This document shows positions 56,541 through 64,000 of a stretch of DNA of 64,000 nucleotides, in pieces. The DNA comes from Okapia johnstoni. Taxonomy: Eukaryota > Chordata > Mammalia > Artiodactyla > Giraffidae. Each line of letters begins with the position of its first letter. Position 1 is the stretch's first letter. The stretch is from assembly GCA_024291935.2 (NCBI GenBank), contig CM044309.1:6076001-6140000 (forward strand), written 5' to 3'. Made by a program: the position numbers and the translations under genes. The notes under the pieces are model-generated. The model was not told the DNA's origin. It was given only the letters and a program-made list of their open reading frames with translations, and did not search any database.

Positions 56541-57074
56541 TTTTCAGTCGCTCAGTCATGTCCAACTCTTTGCGATCCCATGGACTGTAGCACACCAGGC
56601 ATCCCAGTCCTTCACCATCTCCTGGAGCTTGCTCAAACTCATGTCCACGGAGCTGGTGATGCCATCAAACCATCTATCTCATCCTCTGTCATCCCCTTAT
56701 CCCCCTTCCATCAATCTTTCAAGCATCAGGATCTTTTCAAATGAGTAAGTTCTTCGCTTCACATGGCCAAAGTATTGGAGATTCAGTTTTAGCATCAGTC
56801 CTTCCTATGAATATTCAGGATTGATTCCATTTAGGATTGACTGGTTTGATCTCCTTGCAGTCCAAGGGACCCTAAAGAGTCTTTTACAACAAAACAGTTC
56901 AAAAGCATCAATTCTTTGACCCTCAGCCTTCTTTATGGTCCAACTCTCACATCCATAGATGACTACTGGGAAGACCATAGCTTTGAGTATACGGATCTTT
57001 GTTGGCAAAGTAATGTCTCTGATTTTTACCATTCTCTCTAGGATTGTCATAGATTTTTTTCCAAGAAGCAAGTG
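56541..57074 (-). mobile_element. BovB 3' fragment, antisense
   Basis: Runs from the BovB 3' terminus complement (TTTTCAGTCGCTCAGTCATG) into the C-terminal coding region. The minus-strand frame 56805-57071 still reads MLLGKKSMTILERMVKIRDI and VVIYGCESWTIKKAEGQRID, the BovB C-terminal domain. Truncated before the RT core. Confidence 0.88.
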
Positions 57075-57333
57075 GATAGCAACCTAAAAGGGAAATCATA
57101 ACTTAAACAAAGGCTAAAATGTTGTGAAAGAGAACAGACTTGAGGAAATTACCCCATTTTCTGATGGTCTTATCTATCCATAAGTGAAATGACAGCCAAC
57201 TTTGTGAAATGCTCCAAGATCAAGACCAATGTATATTAAAATCTCTTATATGGGAGATTTTACAAATATGATGAATATTTAGCTGAAGAGTATGGGCTTT
57301 ATTTTTTTCAGTTAATGATTAAATGCACCTATT

Positions 57334-58368
57334 GTTTTCAGTTGCTCAGCCGTGTCCAACTTTTTGTGATCCTATGGACTGCAGCATGTCAAGCTTCCCT
57401 GTCCTTCACCATCTCTCAGAGTTTACCATCTCTCATTGAGTCGGTGATGCCATCCAACCATCTCATTCTCTGTCATCTCCTTCTCCTCCTGCCTTCAATC
57501 TTTCCCAGCATCAGGGTCTTTTCCAAAGAGTCAGTTCTTTGCATCAGGTGGCCAAAGTATTGGAGTTTCAACTTCAGCATCAGGCCTTGTAATGAATATT
57601 CAGAGTTGATTCCCTTTAGGATTGACTGGTTTGATCTCCTTGCAGTCCAAGAGACTCTCGAGAGTCTTCTCCAACACCACAGTTCAAAAGCATCAATTCT
57701 TCAGTGCTCAACCTTCTTTATGGTCCAACTCTCACATCCATACATGATTACTGGAAAAACCATAGCTTTAACTAGACAGACCTTTGTTGGCAAAGTAATG
57801 TCTCTGCTTTTTAATATGCTGTCTAGCTTGGTCATAGCTTTTCTTCTAAGGAGCAAGTGTCTTTTAATTTCATAGTTGTAGTCACCATCTGCAGTGATTT
57901 TGGAGCCCAAAAATATAAAGTTTCTCACTGTTTCCATTGTTTCCCCATCTATTTGCCTTGAAGTGTTGAGACCAGATGCCATGATCTTAGTTTTCTGAAT
58001 TTTTTTTTTAATTAGTTTATTTTCTGAGTTTTAAGCCAACTTTTCCAATCTCCTCTTTCACTTTCATCAAGAGGCTCTTAAGTTCTTCTTCGCATTCTCC
58101 CATAAGGGAGGTGTCATCTGCATATCTGAGGTTATTGATATTTCTCCAGGCAAACTTGATTCCACCTTGTGCTTCATCCAGCCCAGCAGTTTGCATGATG
58201 TACTCTGCATTTAAGTTAAATAAGCAGGGTGACAATATATAGCCTTGACGTACTCATTTCCTGACTTGGAACCAGTCTGTTTTTCCATGTCTAGTTCTAA
58301 CTGTTGCTTCTTGACCTGCATACAGATTTCTCAGGAGGCAGGTAAGGTGGTCTGGTATTCCATCTCTT
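57334..58368 (-). mobile_element. BovB LINE, antisense, RT core to 3' end
   Basis: A second antisense BovB starting 260 bases after the previous one and extending further upstream into the element. Minus-strand frames give the C-terminal domain (57701-57982) and the RT motif B/C region (58017-58235, SPCLFNLNAEYIM and LRYADDTSLMGECEEELK). An AT-rich insertion of about 28 bases (T-run and AATTAGTTTATTTTCTG) at about 57998-58028 separates the two frames. Motif A lies beyond the 58368 end. Dead copy. Confidence 0.88.
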
Positions 58369-58480
58369 TATTAGGAAATAAAAAATATCTTCATATCCCA
58401 GATTCACAATATTTCAGAACTAGAAGATCATGTGGTCCTTATTGAAAACTCTCATTTTTCCAAGGATGGGAAGCAATAAA

Positions 58481-58570
58481 CTGTAATAGCTAGGAGCACA
58501 GATTCAGTACTCAGATTGAATTAACATCAAATCAGATCTGCCTTTGTATCTTGGTCATTTAGTCATTAAA
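58481..58570 (+). mobile_element. MIR head remnant
   Basis: TAATAGCTAGGAGCACAGAT then TCAGTACTCAGATTGAATT fits the MIR tRNA-like head (family TGGTTAAGAGCACGGGCTC). Highly diverged. Confidence 0.45.
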
Positions 58571-58607
58571 ATTACTAATGGTATATACCTATATTGCTGA
58601 CTTTATA

Positions 58608-58810
58608 GGTGGCACAGTGGTAAAGAAACTGCCTGACAATGCAGGAGATGCAGGAGACTCAAGTTCAATCCCTAGGTTGGGAAGATCCCCTGGAGGAGGA
58701 TATGGCAACCCCCTTCAGTATTCTTGCCTGGGAAATCCCACGGACAAAGGAGACTGCTTGGCTACAGCCCATGGGGTCACAAAGAGTCAGACCTGACTGA
58801 GTGACTGAGA
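58608..58810 (+). mobile_element. Bov-tA SINE
   Basis: The head starts at GGTGGCACAGTGGTAAAGAA, with a GATGCAG duplication between A and B boxes. Body and tail (CAGACCTGACTGAGTGACTG) are present. The first 10 or so bases of the usual head are lost or changed. Confidence 0.9.
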
Positions 58811-58814
58811 ACCT

Positions 58815-59300
58815 ATAGCTAACATTTATTGAATACTTGTATATCATTCGTGGAGAAGGCAATGGCACCCCCATTCCAGTGCCTGGAAATCCCATGGACA
58901 GAGGAGCCTGGTAGGCTACAGTCCATGGGGTCGCTAAGAGTCGGACACGACTGAGTGACTTCACTTTCACTTTTCCCTTTCATGCACTGGAGAAGGAAAT
59001 GGCAACCCACTCCAGTGTTCTTGCCTGGAGAATCCCAGGGACGGCGGAGCCTGGTGGGCTGCTGTCTAAGGGGTCGCACAGATTCGGACATGACTGACGC
59101 GACTTAGCAGCAGCAGCAGCAGCAGCATATCATTTGACACGTTGAGTATCATGTGATAAAACCTTATACACATATTTGTTTAGTTCTCACAACTATATGA
59201 AGCAAGTGTTATTATTTTAACCAAGTTACAGAAGAGGAAATGAAGCTTGGCAATTTTAAATAAATCGTCTAAGTTGGTAGAAGCTCTGGTATTAAAATCA
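58815..59300 (-). mobile_element. MIR SINE, antisense, split by Bov-A2
   Basis: AACATTTATTGAATACTTGT (MIR 3' end read backwards) lies left of the Bov-A2. The continuation (GTTCTCACAACTATATGAAG, AAGTTACAGAAGAGGAAATG) lies right of it from 59135, in correct order. One old MIR was therefore interrupted by a younger SINE. Confidence 0.65.
58841..59134 (+). mobile_element. Bov-A2 SINE with 8-bp TSD
   Basis: ATATCATT flanks the element at 58841-58848 and 59127-59134. The two units are both present (GGAGAAGGCAATGGCACCCC and TGGAGAAGGAAATGGCAACC starts) and the tail is a (GCA)n run of seven or so units. Sequence is close to the family pattern, so it is one of the younger insertions here. Confidence 0.94.
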
Positions 59301-59384
59301 TATTGGGTTGACACTAAAGGCTACTATTATGTGCTACCCTATCTTATACTATTTTATACTATTTTATTTTAAATGTTTTAGAGT

Positions 59385-59415
59385 TCTTTACCACTAGTGC
59401 CACGTAGGAAGCCCA
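59385..59415 (-). mobile_element. Bov-tA head scrap, antisense
   Basis: TCTTTACCACTAGTGCCACG then TAGGAAGCCCA matches the start of a Bov-tA-like head read backwards. Nothing else of it remains. Confidence 0.5.
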
Positions 59416-59436
59416 CATGTTGCTATTGGTAGGTAG

Positions 59437-59684
59437 GTAGGTTTAGTCGTTCAGTCAACTCTGACTCTTGCAAGCATGCAAGCCTTGCTATCTGTGAGTG
59501 CCTGCGGAGTTGCTTTAGTTGCGTCTGTAGCCCGCCAGGCTCCTCTGTCCATGGGATTTCCCAGGCAAGAATACTGAAGTCGGGTTGCCATTTCCTTCTC
59601 CAGGGGATCTTCCCAACGCAGGGATCGAACCTGGGTCTCCTGCATTTCAGGCAGACTCTTCATCAACTGAGCCACCAGGGAAGC
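59437..59684 (-). mobile_element. Bov-tA SINE, antisense, with internal insertion
   Basis: The tail complement (TTTAGTCGTTCAGTCAACTC) and the body and head complement (GTAGCCCGCCAGGCTCC to CAACTGAGCCACCAGGGAAG) are separated by about 60 unfamiliar bases (CTTGCAAGCATGCAAGCCTT to GAGTTGCTTTAGTTGCGTC). These resemble part of a related tail variant. The B-box complement (GGATCGAACC) is intact. Confidence 0.85.
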
Positions 59685-60215
59685 TAATATTATAGTAAAA
59701 GATTAAAGACTCCATAATCGTACTCCTTAGTGGTATCCTATAAATAGCTGCATTTGAACTTGCACTTCTCCCAGTTTTCCTCTAAGCAATGATACTGATG
59801 AAGCATCCTGATGAAGCAATATGACTCGACGGGCTCCTGGCACTGTGGGTGCAAAGGAATGAGGACTGCTTAGGGCATGGCTTGGAGTGGTTTAGTACAA
59901 GACATTTAACATTACTTTGTGAAGTAATACATGGGAAAGTTTTAAAGTGTTGTTCATCTGAGAGTCATCATGGCTAATGTTAATCCAATTCTATTTTTTC
60001 TGCTCTAAAATGAAGAGTAGGATTAGGAAGTGCTTTGTAAACATACAGTGACTTATGAATATATAATTATAAAGCAATGAATTCTGCATTTAAAATTTTC
60101 ACTTCATAAATGCCTTCAGCAAACATTTATTGAGTGTCTAAATGTTTTATGAAAGGAATATATTTCATTTACATGTCAAATTATACATTTCAGAGAGAAT
60201 AGGAATGACTGTTTA
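59685..60215. other. Unassigned AT-rich DNA
   Basis: No gene or repeat recognised. Confidence 0.5.
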
Positions 60216-60553
60216 CTCTTGAGAGTCCCTTGGACTGCAAGGAGATCCAACCAGTCCATCCTAAAGGAAATCAGTCCTGAATATTCATTGAAAGGACTGA
60301 TGTTGAAGCTGAAACTCCCAATACTTTGGCCACCTGATGCAAAGCACTGACTCATTGGAAAAGACCCTGAGGCTCGGAAAGATTGAAGGTAGGAGGAGAA
60401 AGGGATGACAGAGGATGAGTTGCTTGGATGGCATCACCGACTCAATGGACATGAGTTTGAGTAAATTCCGGGAGTTGGTAATGGACAGGGAGGCCTGGCG
60501 TGGTGCGGTTCATGGGGTCACAAAGAGTCAGACATGACTGAGCGACTGAACTG
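60216..60553 (+). mobile_element. BovB 3'-terminal fragment, sense
   Basis: CTCTTGAGAGTCCCTTGGAC to GACATGACTGAGCGACTGAA, about 340 bases of the C-terminal coding end and 3' terminus. A one-base insertion (CTCCCAATACTTTGG) breaks the remaining frame. No TSD found. Confidence 0.88.
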
Positions 60554-62835
60554 AGTGTTTATCCAATGTTTCCCTAACTATGGAATTATTGTCTTAATTT
60601 GGTCCCGGCCTCATGCTTCAATTCTTCCTTAGAATTCTCAGAAAGCAAAGAATTATTGCTACACAACTAGCCTCATACAGTGTTTTGTTTTCTACTGCCA
60701 ATTGTTCCTTACAGACCTATTTTAGATTCATATTTAGAAATGGGTGGCTAGATAAGAGTTCAGAAAAGTATTTTTTTAATTACTCTCTATGAGATTAAAA
60801 TACAGCAACCATCCAAATAAAACAGGTTTTGAAACAAATTTTCTGTGCTAGTTAGGACTATTCCCTGATAAGGATCTGAGAATGGAAGGAAATCAAAGAG
60901 AATTATGGCTTGAAATTCATTTTTGTTGCTTTCATATATGGAAACAAATTTTATGAGAGATCTTTGACTATCTTTTTATGTAGGCTATCAAAGTCTCCAA
61001 AACTTATTTTTTTAAGTTTAGCACAAATCTCAGATACTCACAGTCTTTCCTTTTAGAATTTTCTTTTCATTGCCAGCCTTGAAAAGAATTGAAGTTTTGT
61101 TTAACTGCTTTGCAGAGTTATTATTAGCACAGCCCATTAAAGGCTGATGTTTACCTTCTTGGAGAGACTGAAGCAACAGGGTTGGTGTTCACTTGATTTG
61201 AATTGAAAGATTGCAAAGCGATTAGGACCTAGTGTATTTATTTAGCTGGAGTCTGAAGCATCTGTCTGAGCACTCATTCTATAGATGTCATTCGTAATTG
61301 AAATTAGAACCCTTTAGTTGTAGTGCTTTTTTAGGGTTCATTACTGAAATTGTAACACTAATGTCAGTTTGTGAATAAGGCTTTGAAATACAGGCTAGGA
61401 GAATCCACTTCTAATCAGCAAAGTTTGGGAGAGGAAGAACACTGACACATTCGCATCCGGAGATGAAACGTGCAAACGATTAGTAATGCGGCGATCTGCA
61501 ATCTAAGAAAGTTGTGTTTGCTGACAACGGACTCATTAGAACTTTTCTCCTACTGCCAACAGGCACAGGGAAAAAAAAAAAAAAAGAAAAATTTCTGGCA
61601 GTTCCCAGTGTTGATGGAGAAATTAAAATTGTCCTTCAATGGGCCTATGGTAAAGGAGAGCTTTGTTTTGTGTTCCCGTAGGCCTAAAAACAGTCATTTT
61701 GTAACTCAATAAAGGTGTGTGTTCTAGGAAATCAGAGGAGTTGTTTGTTAATACACCAGACACCAACAGAGGAACTGAGTTAAATATGTCACTAGAAAAT
61801 TTATGATGCATGCAGGAGGCTTCCTGACTTTAGGTCCTTGAGGGAATCTATGTTAATAGGGAAAAATCAGAGGGAAAAGCTTTTCGTGTGAGCCACAAAA
61901 TAGGATAACTCTATGAGTTTTAGAATTAATTTTAGGTGAATTTTCTCAAAATAAAATGTAGTGTTTCTTTTTGAGAACGCTTCAATGATTCAGTCAAGTA
62001 GATCTTGAAAAAGTGTGAGTGTATGTTCATAAGTAATCTCATTATCAACACTTCTAGTTAACTGAACTTGACCAGTACCCTCTGCATTAGAGGAAGGTGT
62101 ACATCTTCACTCCCGCAGGACATATTTCTTCCATTATGTCACAAATATTACCCTTCAGTGGTTCTAATCCCCATTACTGTATATCTTAGCTTTGCTTCTT
62201 TTAATTAAAAGTTGTTGATGCTTCAAGAAACCTAGAGAAAAATCTATAACCTCATAACATAGCTGCCTTAGGTTGCAGAGGTAAGAAGTTTCCCTCTGGG
62301 TAATCATTCACACATCTGCATTATTACAAGACAGCATTAAAAGTTGTTTTAGATATTTTGAAGAATGGTTAGAAAATTATTTGTTAAGAATGAAAAGTGA
62401 AATTATTGCAAAGTCTGAAGTTATTTATATAATTTCACTGGCTGCACTAATTTATAATAAGAATTCAAATTATTCACGTATAAATTTCCAGCACTGAAAA
62501 GTTGTATAACTGGTATTTTCAAGCAGTTACCATATGCAAATAAGAGGAAAATTCAGGATAACAGTAATAAATCAAACATTGCCTTAATTGGGCTCACAAA
62601 GAACACATCAGATAGGTGCTGTCAAAATACAACTGGATATCTTAAAGGTACAGATGTGTGTATTGGCATCTTTGCCATATTTTTAACCCTAGGGTCAACA
62701 AGACTCTAAATCTGTTCCATTTTTCTACTGCAAAGTAAAGATTGATCCTTCCACTTTATAAGGGACCAAATTCAAGGACTCCAAAGGCAGTGCTGCTTCT
62801 GAGTCCGATATTGAAACAGCTTTTCACAAAGATAC
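60554..62835. other. Repeat-free DNA with CpG-dense patch
   Basis: About 2.3 kb without any repeat I can name, the cleanest such stretch in this half of the window. It holds a patch of seven CpGs within about 80 bases at 61452-61530 and a 14-16 base A-run near 61570. No open frame with a domain, no exon pattern. Confidence 0.5.
61440..61535. promoter_or_regulatory. Candidate conserved non-coding element
   Basis: Six CpGs fall within 61452-61494, and a seventh lies near 61528, in otherwise AT-rich DNA where methylated CpG should have decayed. The core GCAAACGATTAGTAATGCGG contains a TAAT homeodomain-type site and an ATTAG. This is only suggestive. No conservation data were available. Confidence 0.3.
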
Positions 62836-63070
62836 ATGTGACTATGCTGCTATTGTTTAGTCGCTAAGTGGTATCCGACTCTTTGTGACACCGTGGACTG
62901 TAGCAAACCTGGCTCTTCTGTCCATGGGATTTCCCAGGAAAGAATGCTGAAGTCAAGTTGCTGTTTCCTTCTCCAGAGGGTATTCCTGACCCAGGGATGG
63001 AACCCACATCTCCTGCTTGGCAAGTGGCTTCTCTACCACTAAGCCACCTGGGAAGCCCATATGTGACCAT
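62836..63070 (-). mobile_element. Bov-tA SINE, antisense, imperfect TSD
   Basis: GCTGCTATTGTTTAGTCGCT opens the tail complement, and ACTAAGCCACCTGGGAAGCC closes the head complement. ATGTGACTATG (62836-62846) and ATGTGACCATATG (63061-63073) look like an aged TSD. The B-box complement reads GGGATGGAACC, slightly altered. Confidence 0.88.
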
Positions 63071-63290
63071 ATGGAATTAAAAATAAACTCATTCTGTTTT
63101 CTCATTATCCACCTTAATTCCTAAAATGGAGAATTTCAGGTGGTTTGTTTAAAGCATTTTCAGTAAATGTTGCTTTCTTCTTCGCTAAGTTGTTGAAACC
63201 TGTTTAAATATATGCAAAAATACTTTCATAATGTTCTGTTTTCGTTTTTTTTTAATTCTTTTCACACCTTTTTCCCAGTAAAACACAACT
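63071..63290. other. Unassigned AT-rich DNA
   Basis: Nothing recognised. A nine-T run is near 63246. Confidence 0.5.
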
Positions 63291-63800
63291 GTATCCTTCT
63301 GTTTGCTTGGGGCGAAGTCCTTGGAGTCACCCTTGACCCGCGTTTTTCTCTCACGACACACCAGCAGATACTGTTGGCTCTATCCTCAAACCACACCCAG
63401 TTTCGATGACATTTTTCTGTGCCACCGCTAACCCTCTTGTCCAAGCCATTATGACCAAGTGTGGGTTATTGTCACAACCTCCTTTATGCTGTACTCTTGC
63501 CTCCATTCTGCGGCTCTAGAATCAGGAAGAAAGAGTGATTGTCTTAATACAGAAATCAGATCTTGTCGTTCCTTTAAAATCGCCAATTGATTTGCCTCTC
63601 GCTGAGATCAAACACTAGAGACTTTGTTTCCAGTATCCTGTCTCGTCTTTCCTCCTCTGCAGGCATCTTCTACTCTCTTCCTCCCTATCTTCACAGCACC
63701 CACCCCGGCCCTCTTTCTAGTTCTGGTAGAAGCCAAGGTGTCTGCTCATAGCATGATTTCTTTGAGCCTCTCCCTAACCACCCTATACTGCAGCAAACGT
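63291..63800 (+). mobile_element. L2 LINE 3' region, sense remnant
   Basis: Blocks in L2 order: TTGGAGTCACCCTTGACCC, CTCTTGTCCAAGCCATTATG, CTCCATTCTGCGGCTCTAG, ATACAGAAATCAGATCTTGT and AAAATCGCCAATTGATTTGC. The strand shown is the L2 sense strand. No coding frame remains. Confidence 0.55.
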
Positions 63801-64000
63801 TCTCTATGCCATTAACTTGTCTCATTTATGTGTTTATGATGTCATGCACCAAACACTCACGGTGCTTCCAGCATGATCCAGGCACTATTCTAGGTAATAA
63901 GGACATAGCAGTCAACAAAAATAGTCAAAAAGGCTGTTGTCATGGAAACCATATGTCAGTGGCACTTACATTTTCTATTGCAGCTATCAAAACGTGACAC
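63801..64000 (-). mobile_element. L2 3' end, antisense fragment
   Basis: ATGATCCAGGCACTATTCTA then GGTAATAAGGACATAGCAGT and CAACAAAAATAGTC follow the antisense L2 terminus (family CCAGGCACTGTTCTAGGTGC, then ACAGCAGTGAACAAAACAG). It runs to or near the window edge. Confidence 0.55.

Noticed and set aside
59427..59440. Short AGGT tandem (GGTAGGTAGGTAGG)
   Set aside because: Too short to be informative, and it directly adjoins the SINE end, where filler bases are common.
1..64000. Possible defence, biosynthetic or other gene system
   Set aside because: No non-retrotransposon protein domain could be recognised in any frame. Repeat content places the DNA in a ruminant genome, and all catalytic motifs found belong to BovB or L1.

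Overview
This window reads as ruminant (most likely bovid) intergenic or deep-intronic nuclear DNA. The diagnosis rests on repeat content: many tRNA-Glu-derived Bov-tA SINEs, Bov-A2 SINEs built from BovB tails, about eight BovB (RTE-clade) LINE pieces, and L1 copies whose ORF2 and 3' UTR look like the cattle L1 lineage. These families occur together only in ruminants. Older layers shared by all placental mammals (MIR, L2, MLT1-type LTRs, old L1M) lie underneath. I cannot separate cattle, yak, buffalo, sheep or goat from sequence alone. I found no functional protein-coding gene, exon series, tRNA, rRNA, CRISPR array or prokaryotic system. Every longer open frame I examined is retrotransposon coding debris, its antisense shadow, or a chance frame in AT-rich DNA.

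Layout. 1-8.0 kb: an old L1 3' UTR (antisense) split by a Bov-tA, a short BovB with a 15-bp inverted repeat at its edge, L2 remnants, a Bov-A2 with clean target-site duplications (TSDs), and a candidate solo ERV LTR at 7.39-8.05 kb. 8.0-16.9 kb: mostly unassigned AT-rich DNA with three Bov-tA SINEs and an MLT1-type LTR. 16.9-22.7 kb: a BovB cluster in mixed orientation, including a BovB with a 5' inversion (twin priming) flanked by 11-bp TSDs. 22.7-42.6 kb: largely unassigned sequence with MIR, L2, old L1M, microsatellites and Bov-tA SINEs, two of them head-duplicated dimers. 42.65-47.08 kb: a degraded L1 with its 5' UTR, ORF1 and endonuclease region, but with most of the reverse transcriptase deleted. 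47.08-48.17 kb: an antisense BovB holding the best-preserved RT core. 50.33-51.43 kb: a 5'-truncated L1 with a perfect 14-bp TSD. 51.5-60.6 kb: a dense SINE/BovB zone. 60.6-62.8 kb: repeat-poor DNA with a small CpG-dense patch that is the best candidate here for a conserved non-coding element. 62.8-64 kb: a Bov-tA and L2 pieces.

How the parts relate. BovB supplied the enzyme thought to mobilise Bov-tA and Bov-A2, and both SINEs end in BovB-like 3' tails, so this window shows an autonomous element and its dependents side by side. The interesting signals are insertion mechanisms (twin priming, nested insertions, half-unit Bov-A2 insertions, head duplication in Bov-tA) rather than a new gene system. 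Family names come from pattern memory without a library search. Boundaries are usually good to about 10-30 bases, and exact only where TSDs are stated.
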